Shown here in pieces: positions 25,881 through 33,124 of a stretch of 64,000 nucleotides of DNA. This DNA is from Desmospora activa DSM 45169 (GTDB lineage Bacteria > Bacillota > Bacilli > Thermoactinomycetales > DSM-45169), in contig NZ_PZZP01000001.1 of assembly GCF_003046315.1 (NCBI RefSeq), positions 2,046,001 through 2,110,000 on the forward strand, read 5' to 3'. The first letter of the stretch is position 1. Each line of letters starts with the position of its first letter. Below the pieces are notes generated by a model, which saw only the letters and a program-made list of their open reading frames with translations, was not told the origin of the DNA and did no database searches. The translations under genes were made by a program, and so were the position numbers.

Positions 25881-27025
25881 GGCCTCCCACCTCCCTGTTC
25901 TGAGATCGCCACCTTCTGAAATCGTTCCGGTGAAAACGCCTCCCACTCCGGCACCTTTTCCCCCAAAATCCAAGCAGCCATCCCTTCGCCGGTGGCAGGC
26001 GCCAGCAAAATGCCGTTCCGAAAGTGACCGCCGGCGACAAATACATTGTTCCAAGCGGACAACGGCCCCAACACCGGCAACCCATCCGCTGTTCGTGGAC
26101 GGAAGCCGGACCAGGCGTCAATCCATTCCGCCTCTTTTAGAGCGGGAACGAGGCGAATCGCTTCCTGCAACAGCCATGCCGCCCCTGCTGCCGTTACCCC
26201 AGGACGGGTATCTCCCGGCTTTTCCGTCGCCCCTACCAACACGCGCCCATCCCGTTTGGGCACGAGATAAACGCCTTCTGACCCGAACAATGTCCGTTGA
26301 AACAAGGGTCGTTGTGGACGCAAGGCGATTGACTCCCCCTTGACAGGAGAGACAGAAAGTGACATCCCCAGGCGGGAAAGAAGCGAGGAAAGCCAAACCC
26401 CACCACTCAACACCAACATTTCACCATAAAAGGTACCGCGATTGGTCTCTACCGCCGTTGCCCGCCTTCCTTTTGTCACTACATCATGCACATCCACACC
26501 TTCTTCAATCGATCCGCCGTTCACGCGAACCCCCTGTGCCAGTGCTTGGACCAGACGGGGAGCCAGCACCTGTCCGTCACCGGAAATGTGTAATCCGCCC
26601 AACCATTCGCGAGACAAAGAAGGTTCCGACAGCGACAGGGCTTCCCCTTCAATCCAAGAAGCATTTAACCCGTAGCGATGCTGCCAATTTTCCCGTTCCT
26701 GTAGTGCTTTTACTTCCTCCTCCGTCCGTGCCAAACGGAGAATCCCTTCTTCCCGCAGCTCAATATCCAAACCCGTCTGCTCCAGCAAACGGTGCTGCCA
26801 CAGAGGATACCGTTCTCGGCTTTGTAAACAGAGATCCAACATGGGACCGGGAAACGACATTTCCACCTGGGCTCCCAGCATTCCCGCCGCTGCCGATGAG
26901 GCATGAGCCCCAATACGATCCCGTTCCAACACGGTTACCTCTGTCCCTTTTTCCGCCAACGCGTAGGCGATCGCACACCCGATTACCCCGCCGCCGACAA
27001 TGATTACATCCGCTGTTTGCGTCAT
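25877..27025 (-). CDS. thiO: Glycine oxidase ThiO
   Basis: 382 residues, FAD-dependent D-amino-acid-oxidase family. The dinucleotide-binding motif VIIVGGGVIGCAIAYALAEKG lies at the N-terminus, SSAAAGMLGAQ is the flavin-contacting segment, and DAWSGFRPRTADGLPVLGP plus GHFRNGILLAPATGE are the C-terminal FAD motifs. It oxidises glycine to dehydroglycine for thiazole formation in aerobes. The ATG at 27023-27025 is preferred: AAAGGAG lies 11 nt upstream, and a TTG start at 27052 would overlap tenI. Operon order tenI-thiO-thiS-thiG matches other Bacillales. Confidence 0.95.
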   Translation of the reverse strand: MTQTADVIIVGGGVIGCAIAYALAEKGTEVTVLERDRIGAHASSAAAGMLGAQVEMSFPGPMLDLCLQSRERYPLWQHRLLEQTGLDIELREEGILRLARTEEEVKALQERENWQHRYGLNASWIEGEALSLSEPSLSREWLGGLHISGDGQVLAPRLVQALAQGVRVNGGSIEEGVDVHDVVTKGRRATAVETNRGTFYGEMLVLSGGVWLSSLLSRLGMSLSVSPVKGESIALRPQRPLFQRTLFGSEGVYLVPKRDGRVLVGATEKPGDTRPGVTAAGAAWLLQEAIRLVPALKEAEWIDAWSGFRPRTADGLPVLGPLSAWNNVFVAGGHFRNGILLAPATGEGMAAWILGEKVPEWEAFSPERFQKVAISEQGGGRP

Positions 27026-27042
27026 ATCGGATTTCGCTCCTT

Positions 27043-27699
27043 TTAGGTCCAATGTCGCACCAACGCCTCCCGCATTCTTCGAGCGGTCTCGCCCGGATCA
27101 TGAGCATCCATGATCGCTGATATCACCGCCACTCCAGCACACCCTGTCGAGCCCAATTCTGCCAAGCGCCTTTCCTCCACACCGCCGATCGCGATAACTG
27201 GGATGGTAACGCCGTTAACCACTTTGCGCAGAGCGGCTACACCTTGCGGCGGCAACCCTGGCTTTGACTGCGAGTCATAGACATGACCAAAAAAGAGATA
27301 CGCCGCCCCTGCCGTCTCCTTGACTTGGGCCGATGCAACGGAATGAACCGAAACACCCACCGCCCGCGAATGATCTTTGACAAAAGGGGCCGATTCCGGC
27401 AAATGCAAGCCAACATTAAACGTTTTGGCTACCTCAGGCATGCCATTGATTACTAACTGGTGGGAAAGTGTGCTCGTTATCGACAGCAACTTTTCTGCCC
27501 ATTGTGTTACCGTCTTCGCTGTGCTTCCCTTTAATCGCAGATGAATATGATCCAGATAAGAATGTGCTTCTTGACACACCTCTACCACCTGTTCCAATGA
27601 GTACGGATGCCCAACAACCAAGTGGAGTTGGGGCCGTTGACGGTTAACCACATGAGAAAGCCGGTATCCATGGGGATACCGGCGAAAATGCTCAATCAT
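27043..27699 (-). CDS. tenI: Thiazole tautomerase TenI (ThiE-like)
   Basis: Up to 218 residues, TIM barrel of the ThiE/TenI family. AAYLFFGHVYDSQSKPGLPPQGV and VIAIGGVEERRLAEL match TenI better than ThiE, because the GHVY-x-K-GL pattern is the TenI active-site segment. TenI aromatises the ThiG product. Start is uncertain: the ATG at 27699 uses GTGGGGA inside riboswitch helix P1 as its SD, but family members begin near PQLHLVV. A GTG at 27651 just after a strong hairpin would give a protein of usual length. First gene of the riboswitch-controlled operon. Confidence 0.88.
   Translation of the reverse strand: MIEHFRRYPHGYRLSHVVNRQRPQLHLVVGHPYSLEQVVEVCQEAHSYLDHIHLRLKGSTAKTVTQWAEKLLSITSTLSHQLVINGMPEVAKTFNVGLHLPESAPFVKDHSRAVGVSVHSVASAQVKETAGAAYLFFGHVYDSQSKPGLPPQGVAALRKVVNGVTIPVIAIGGVEERRLAELGSTGCAGVAVISAIMDAHDPGETARRMREALVRHWT
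27660..27683 (-). promoter_or_regulatory. Hairpin just downstream of the TPP riboswitch, inside the 5' end of the tenI frame
   Basis: A perfect 10-bp stem GCCGGTATCC/GGATACCGGC with loop CCAT, followed on the minus strand by TTTCT. It sits 20 bp after the riboswitch. It could be the expression-platform terminator if translation starts after it, or coding sequence if it starts at 27699. Confidence 0.5.
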
Positions 27700-27702
27700 A
27701 CG

Positions 27703-27798
27703 GTTTCCCCACTTTCTTACGCTGGTATGAACCAGGTCAAGTTCAAAGGGTTGGGAGCAAGCCCCCTCTCAGCACATGGTGCACCCCTAGTGGAGTAA
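27703..27798 (-). promoter_or_regulatory. TPP riboswitch (THI box)
   Basis: On the minus strand: CTAGGGGTGC, TGCTGAGAGGG, CCCTTTGAACTTGACCTGG and TCATACCAGCGTAAG are the conserved thi-box blocks in the correct order. Helix P1 is formed by CTCCACT and AGTGGGG, and its 3' strand holds the purine-rich SD-like GTGGGGA. It controls tenI-thiO-thiS-thiG, shutting expression when thiamine pyrophosphate is bound. Confidence 0.95.
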
Positions 27799-27865
27799 GA
27801 TCAGGTATGTGATTTGTCTCCATTGTAGCAATGGATTCGAGATTCCGTCAAACGGCAAATTCACT

Positions 27866-28165
27866 TTAATATAAGCGAGGTTGCGGCACTTCTACCGTAA
27901 CATCACCAAACACAAACGATTGACAAGCCAAGCGATACCCTTTTTCCACCTGTTCGTCTCCCAGGCGGAGCTCCTCCCGGTCGCCCATTTCGCTTAAATG
28001 TTCCGCTCCTTCCACTACGCGGACACGACAAGTTCCACATCGGCCGGAAGTACAGTTAAAAGGAATCATCACCGAACGGGAAACCGCTTCAAACAGCAAG
28101 TTGTCCCCTTCTCCCACTTCCAGGGAATGCTCTTCTTTTCCAACGATGATGTGTACCTTTGGCAT
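27866..28165 (-). CDS. [2Fe-2S] ferredoxin
   Basis: 99 residues with the plant-type ferredoxin cluster motif FNCTSGRCGTC (Cys spacing 4 and 2) and the fourth ligand in RLACQS. It transfers electrons; the partner is unknown, since neighbouring genes are for thiamine synthesis and membrane proteins. AAAGGAGG precedes the ATG. Single gene. Confidence 0.93.
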   Translation of the reverse strand: MPKVHIIVGKEEHSLEVGEGDNLLFEAVSRSVMIPFNCTSGRCGTCRVRVVEGAEHLSEMGDREELRLGDEQVEKGYRLACQSFVFGDVTVEVPQPRLY

Positions 28166-28274
28166 GGTTTGATTCCTCCTTTTTTCTCTTATCTAAGGCT
28201 CTTCGCTTTCAAAAACCCTTCCACCCTCTTGATAATCAACATGTCTCAATCTCTTTTTGGCTTGTCCATCATTG

Positions 28275-28300
28275 CCATGGGCGAAACACCCATGGTTTTT
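28275..28300 (+). terminator. Plus-strand hairpin with T-run, no gene upstream on that strand
   Basis: CCATGGG/CCCATGG stem with a 7-nt loop followed by TTTTTTC on the plus strand. Both flanking genes are on the minus strand, so as drawn it could only end an antisense transcript. See findings. Confidence 0.4.
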
Positions 28301-28305
28301 TCTTT

Positions 28306-28791
28306 CTACATCCAACCAAACCAGGAAGCCAAGTAATGGCTCAACGTGGCAAACATCAGGCCGGAAACAATCGTTCCCCCTGCGATTGAACCAACTGAAA
28401 CCCAGAAGGGCACACGGAAGAAAGACGCTGCAAAACAGGCGGTATACGCACCCGTACCCGGCATCGGTATGGCCACAAACAGAAACAGTCCCAACGGCGC
28501 CCCAAATTTGCGAATCGAACCGCCTTTTTCCACCGCATTTTTCTGAATGCGGTCAAAATAACGGCGATAGCGCGGAGACTGTTTGTATAGCCACTTCATC
28601 AACGGTTCAAAAAAGTAGAGCAAAGGGATAATCGGGATCAGATTGCCGAGGATCCCAAACAAAAGAGCTTGATGATACGGCAGGCCGATCACGGTTGCAT
28701 AAGGAATCGCCCCCCTTAGCTCGACAAAAGGGGTGCCCGCCAATATTAATACTTGCAATTCCTTAGGGAACCAAGCCAACCATTCGGTCAT
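28306..28791 (-). CDS. Small multidrug export family protein (COG2426)
   Basis: 161 residues with about four membrane segments. FVELRGAIPYATVIGLP near the N-terminus, and AIPMPGTGAYTACFAASFF in the second half, are the signatures of the Sm_multidrug_ex family (PF06695). Despite the family name, transport function is weakly documented. Fold prediction by others relates the family to DedA-like membrane proteins; the neighbouring gene is itself DedA. Confidence 0.87.
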   Translation of the reverse strand: MTEWLAWFPKELQVLILAGTPFVELRGAIPYATVIGLPYHQALLFGILGNLIPIIPLLYFFEPLMKWLYKQSPRYRRYFDRIQKNAVEKGGSIRKFGAPLGLFLFVAIPMPGTGAYTACFAASFFRVPFWVSVGSIAGGTIVSGLMFATLSHYLASWFGWM

Positions 28792-28901
28792 CTCGACTGA
28801 TTTCTCCTCTCCAGAACAAAGAAGCAGTGATGAGCATGGTTGTTCTTATAGGATATGGTCACAAACCAGGGTCTGTTATGGGTATGTTCCTCGATTGTGA
28901 C

Positions 28902-29513
28902 CTATTTTCGGATGAACAGGTGTGAGTATTGTGAGACAATGTGGCGCACGATCCAAACGGTGCCGATTGCCAACATCATCCACAGCAGCATCACTCCGTA
29001 ATGATGGACCATTTCGATCATTTTTCCCCACTTGGCACCAACGAAAAAACCGACTCCGATGAAGGTGGTACACCAGGTGAACGCCCCGCTATAAGCATAT
29101 AGGGCAAATTGATTTATCGATAGTTGGGAAATACCAGCAATATAAGCAGTCACATGACGGACCCCGGGAATAAAGTAACCAAAAAACAAAACCCAGCTGC
29201 CGTATTTGCGAAAGAGAAGCCGGGCCTGTATTAAACGCCTACGGGTAATCCATACCTTATTCCCATAGCGATTAAAAAAAGGATAGCCTAACCGCTTCCC
29301 CAACCAATAGCTGACTGAAATCCCGCACATGGAACCTGCCCATGCACTAAAAAACGTCAGAGCTAGATTTAATTGCCCCACAGAGGCCAGATAACCGACA
29401 AAGGTCATCATAATCTCATCCGGCAAAGGTAATCCGACGATTCCCAACGCCAAAAAGAGAAAGATACCCAGGTATCCGTATTGCCAAATGATTTCCAACA
29501 TCGTCTGTTCCAT
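28902..29513 (-). CDS. DedA family membrane protein (UptA-type candidate)
   Basis: 203 residues. DedA/VTT signatures: IVGLPLPDEIMMTFVGYLA (the acidic re-entrant loop) and FFGYFIPGVRHVTAYIAGIS (the arginine re-entrant loop), with four or five membrane segments. Some DedA members (UptA) flip undecaprenyl phosphate, others phosphatidylethanolamine; which applies here is not visible. The start is taken as ATG 29513; a GTG three bases upstream is possible. Confidence 0.88.
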   Translation of the reverse strand: MEQTMLEIIWQYGYLGIFLFLALGIVGLPLPDEIMMTFVGYLASVGQLNLALTFFSAWAGSMCGISVSYWLGKRLGYPFFNRYGNKVWITRRRLIQARLLFRKYGSWVLFFGYFIPGVRHVTAYIAGISQLSINQFALYAYSGAFTWCTTFIGVGFFVGAKWGKMIEMVHHYGVMLLWMMLAIGTVWIVRHIVSQYSHLFIRK

Positions 29514-29689
29514 CACTCAGCCCCGCTCCATCCTTCACGCCCAATAAGATTAGAATATCATAACTACCCTTCAGCCAAAAGGGATACCGCTTGAGGAAAC
29601 TTACCAATCGGGATCGCCTTAACACTTAACACCTCTATCAATTAGGATCTCCCTATTTAAGTATATGTACACACTTGGAAAAGCTGCAT

Positions 29690-29716
29690 AAAAAAAACTT
29701 CCCCACTCAGGGGGAG
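29690..29716 (-). terminator. Terminator of nuoD
   Basis: Minus strand CTCCCCC-TGAG-TGGGGAAG stem followed by TTTTTTT. The motif GTTTGTTAGCAGCCTC directly precedes it. Confidence 0.85.
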
Positions 29717-29783
29717 AGGCTGCTAACAAACGTATCCCACGCTGGTTGGGATGGTAATCCGTCTTTAGCTTGAGTAGTCCAAC

Positions 29784-30929
29784 TCATGCATCCACATCAC
29801 CCAACACAATATCAACAGCACCGAGAATGGCGATCAGATTAGCCACGTTTTCCCCTTGCAGCAAATGGGGCAAGATTTGAAGGTTACTAAAGGAGGGTCG
29901 CTTCCAGTGGATACGCCACGGTTTATCTTTTCCTTTGCTGACCAGATGGACACCCAATTCACCCCGGGGATTTTCTACGGCCACATATACTTCCCCTTCC
30001 GGTGGGCGTAACACACGGGGAACTTTGGCCATAACCGCACCTTCATTCGGAATCTGCTCCAGCGCTTGTTCTACAATGGCGAGCGACTGAACGATCTCTT
30101 CCATGCGCAGGTTAAACCGGGTGTAACAATCGCCGTCTGTACCGACAGGAACATCAAATTCAAAGCGATCATAGAGTGAATAGGATTGATCTTTGCGTAA
30201 ATCCCGTTTTACCCCGGTACAGCGAAGACTAGGACCGGATAACCCATATTGAATCGCTGTCGCCGCATCATAGCGACCGATTCCTTTTACCCGCGACAGA
30301 AAAATCTCATTGCCACTGACGAGATTGTGATATTCATCCAACTTTCCTCTTAGATAACCCACCAACTCCCGCGCTTGATCCAACCATCCTTCCGGCGCAT
30401 CCCACTTGACTCCGCCGACACGCATATAGTTGTAGGTGAGCCGTGCCCCACACAGTTCATTGAACAGTTCCACAATTTTTTCCCGATCGCGAAAGGCATA
30501 CAAAAACGGACTCATCGCCCCGATATCCAACAGATAGGTGCCAAACCAGACCAGATGACTAGCCACCCGGTTTAATTCCGTCACAATCACCCGTAGGTAT
30601 TCCGCTCGCTCCGGCACTTCCACGCCCATTAACGTCTCTACCGCCAAGACCACGGCGTGATTGTTGTTCATCGCATTTACATAATCCATGCGGTCGGTAT
30701 AAGGGATAATCTGTGTATAAGGCAGGTCTTCAGCCAACTTTTCCGTTCCCCGGTGCAAATATCCGATTACCGGTGTCGCTTCCCGAATGATTTCCCCGTC
30801 AATCTTTAAGACAAGTCGAAAAACACCATGGGTGCTCGGGTGCTGTGGGCCCACATTGAGCAGCATCTCTTCCGTTCGCAACGATCCACCCCTCCCAGTT
30901 TTCAAGCCTCTGTCTGTTGTTGTAATCAT
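29784..30929 (-). CDS. nuoD: NADH-quinone oxidoreductase subunit D, isolated copy
   Basis: 381 residues, the 49-kDa subunit forming part of the quinone site. NVGPQHPSTHGVFRLVLKIDGE, GYLHRGTEKLAE, NNNHAVVLAVE, GSGLSGPSLRC-type loop (QYGLSGPSLRCTG) and C-terminal NLIAILGAVDIVLGDVDA are all standard. None of the other complex I subunits is in the window. It follows the isochorismatase-family gene by 11 bp, with the SD AAGGTG overlapping that gap, so both are on one transcript. ATG 30929 is chosen over an upstream TTG. It may be a second copy or a displaced complex I gene. Confidence 0.92.
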   Translation of the reverse strand: MITTTDRGLKTGRGGSLRTEEMLLNVGPQHPSTHGVFRLVLKIDGEIIREATPVIGYLHRGTEKLAEDLPYTQIIPYTDRMDYVNAMNNNHAVVLAVETLMGVEVPERAEYLRVIVTELNRVASHLVWFGTYLLDIGAMSPFLYAFRDREKIVELFNELCGARLTYNYMRVGGVKWDAPEGWLDQARELVGYLRGKLDEYHNLVSGNEIFLSRVKGIGRYDAATAIQYGLSGPSLRCTGVKRDLRKDQSYSLYDRFEFDVPVGTDGDCYTRFNLRMEEIVQSLAIVEQALEQIPNEGAVMAKVPRVLRPPEGEVYVAVENPRGELGVHLVSKGKDKPWRIHWKRPSFSNLQILPHLLQGENVANLIAILGAVDIVLGDVDA

Positions 30930-30940
30930 CAAAACACACC

Positions 30941-31675
30941 TTAAGACTGAATCCCCGCCACCACATCGATGCCGTTTTGACGCATATGGGATAAAAACAC
31001 AACATCCAACAGATCCCCGTCATGGGGAAGTGCCCCGATCTGCTTTGCCGCCGCAACCGGAAGATCATAGGTGCGAACATGCGAGCGGGATACGATCACT
31101 CGCGCCTGCACATTGTCTTGATTGGCCAACAATCGAATCCCCATCGCATTTTGATAGATACAGAGATCCGTACAATCTCCCACCACGACGAAAGTAACCG
31201 GCTCTGTTAACACCCGTCGCAAAAACGCGTGAAAAGGTTCTCCCGCAGTATTCACTCCAAACAGTCCATTGGTAGCGTTCTTGCGAAAGAGCTGCGCTCC
31301 TTCCATTTCCACCAACGAACGCAACTCCTCTACCGTCTCCTCTTCTCCGCTTCCCCGTACACAGTGAGGAGGGAAGGCGGCAAACTCCACCGCATCCGCT
31401 GGATGGTCATCCTGCAAAAAAAGAAGGTTAGAAGCAGGCAGACCCTGTGCTAAAAAGGCATCCGCCAAGCTTCGCACCGGCTTTACCATCTCCCGCACAC
31501 GCTCGGAAGCTAACACTCCTTCATCGCAAAAACCGCGAATGATATCGACAAATACCAGATAAACCCGCTCCGCCCCTTGAGCCTGTGCTAGAATCGCGGA
31601 AACGGTTTCAAATGGAAGTTCAGCGAGCCGTTGTTGCGCATCCTCTAAAAAGGTTAAGCTTTGTTTGGCGTCCAT
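30941..31675 (-). CDS. Isochorismatase-family cysteine hydrolase
   Basis: 244 residues. The fold is shown by YLVFVDIIRGFCDEG (catalytic Asp), the FRKNATNGLF region and VVGDCTDLCIYQNAMG, where one Cys is the nucleophile after the cis-peptide typical of this family. Closest general type is nicotinamidase-like amidase. A helical N-terminal extension of about 35 residues precedes the domain. GAGGAG lies upstream of ATG 31675. Forms an operon with nuoD, suggesting a link to NAD(H) or quinone metabolism (weak inference). Confidence 0.82.
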   Translation of the reverse strand: MDAKQSLTFLEDAQQRLAELPFETVSAILAQAQGAERVYLVFVDIIRGFCDEGVLASERVREMVKPVRSLADAFLAQGLPASNLLFLQDDHPADAVEFAAFPPHCVRGSGEEETVEELRSLVEMEGAQLFRKNATNGLFGVNTAGEPFHAFLRRVLTEPVTFVVVGDCTDLCIYQNAMGIRLLANQDNVQARVIVSRSHVRTYDLPVAAAKQIGALPHDGDLLDVVFLSHMRQNGIDVVAGIQS

Positions 31676-31757
31676 GTCATCCCTCTCCTCTCGACCGTAC
31701 AGCAAAACCGTTTAACACTTTTACTTTATCAAAAACTGATCAGACTGGCGAGCATGT

Positions 31758-31780
31758 AAAAAAACCGCCAAAAAAGGCGG
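31758..31780 (-). terminator. Terminator of the M42 peptidase gene
   Basis: CCGCC/GGCGG stem with a 6-nt loop and a minus-strand T-run, 55 bp after the stop codon. Confidence 0.8.
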
Positions 31781-31834
31781 GATGACAGCTGACGAATATC
31801 TGGCCTCGGTTCTTTATCTGAGTTATCCGCAACC

Positions 31835-32911
31835 TCAGTGTTGAGTTTCCGTAAACCGCGTAAACGACTGCACCCGATGGCGATCCAGCTTTTTAATCAC
31901 TTCCACCAACAATTTTACCGTCAATTCCACATCGGTTTTGCTGATCATGGAGACGTGGCTGTGAATGTAGCGAGCCGCTGTTCCAATGACCAAGGAAGGA
32001 ACACCTTTGTGATGAAGATGGAATTGACCCGCATCCGTACCCCCACCCATCATGGTATCCACCTGATAAGGGATCTGAAATTCATCGGCGGTCTCTAACA
32101 CTAGATTGCGCAAGCCGATATTGGGAATCATGGTGGCATCGAGAAAAGTGATCAAGGGGCCTCCACCGAGACGCGGTTTATCTTTTTTGCCGCCGGGACC
32201 GTCTTGGGCAATGCCTACATCCAGAGCAAAGGCAATATCGGGTTCCACCACATAGGGAGCAGTCTTGGCACCGCGTAACCCCACTTCTTCCTGAACGGTA
32301 GCACCAGCGATCACTGTGTTGGGGTGATCCTCCTCTTTTAAGCGGCGCAACACTTCCAACGCCAAATAACAGCCCAAGCGGTTGTCCAAAGCCTTAGCCA
32401 GAATCGTGTCATGATCCGGCATAATCTCAAAGGAGCAAATTGGAATCACCGGATCACCGATGCAAATCCCCCATTTTTTAACCTGTTCCTCATCTTTTGC
32501 CCCCACATCGATATACATTTCCCGCATTGGATATACTTTGCCCCGTTCTTCCGGGGTTAAGAGGTGCGGCGGTTTAGAACCGATCACTCCCGTAAACGAT
32601 TTCCCTTCCGTTAAAATCGTGACCCGTTGCGACAGCAGAACTTGGCTCCACCATCCGCCCAAAGGAGTAAAATAAAGCATACCGCTCTTGTCGATCTCCG
32701 TCACCATAAAACCCACTTCATCCATATGTCCCGCTAGCAGGATGCGCGGAGAGGGGCTGTTTCCTTCTTTTTCCCCAAAAATGCTGCCTGTCTCATCCGT
32801 AATCACACGGCTTCCAACCTGTTTCAGCGTTCGTTCCATCAGTTGGCGCACTTCTTTCTCATATCCAGGAACACCTCTGGCTAGCGTCAGGTCTTTCAAT
32901 AAATCCATCAT
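31835..32911 (-). CDS. M42 family metallopeptidase (glutamyl aminopeptidase type)
   Basis: 358 residues. The two-metal site is visible: His in LLAGHMDEVG, Asp in ALDNRLGCYLAL, Glu-Glu in TVQEEVGLRG, Asp in FALDVGIAQD and His in AARYIHSHVSM. These tetrahedral cytosolic aminopeptidases digest short peptides. The order of motifs and length fit the YtoP/YsdC group in Bacillus. Two adjacent ATGs (32911, 32908) follow AGGGTGA. Monocistronic, divergent from the secreted protein gene. Confidence 0.92.
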   Translation of the reverse strand: MMDLLKDLTLARGVPGYEKEVRQLMERTLKQVGSRVITDETGSIFGEKEGNSPSPRILLAGHMDEVGFMVTEIDKSGMLYFTPLGGWWSQVLLSQRVTILTEGKSFTGVIGSKPPHLLTPEERGKVYPMREMYIDVGAKDEEQVKKWGICIGDPVIPICSFEIMPDHDTILAKALDNRLGCYLALEVLRRLKEEDHPNTVIAGATVQEEVGLRGAKTAPYVVEPDIAFALDVGIAQDGPGGKKDKPRLGGGPLITFLDATMIPNIGLRNLVLETADEFQIPYQVDTMMGGGTDAGQFHLHHKGVPSLVIGTAARYIHSHVSMISKTDVELTVKLLVEVIKKLDRHRVQSFTRFTETQH

Positions 32912-33124
32912 TGCAATATCACCCTATCTTTTATGTCGCTACACAGTGTTTCCTTTTATGGTAAACAAGGCGGTCATTTTTCATCCATGCAAAGGGAGGC
33001 ACATATTCCCCCCCTCCCTGTCCCAAACTAGAAACGAAAACGACGGCTGATTCATCCCATCCGTAAAAGTTAGACAGTAAGACGGGTGGAAACCGGATAA
33101 AAGAACGGGGACGGGGGTAGGCGG

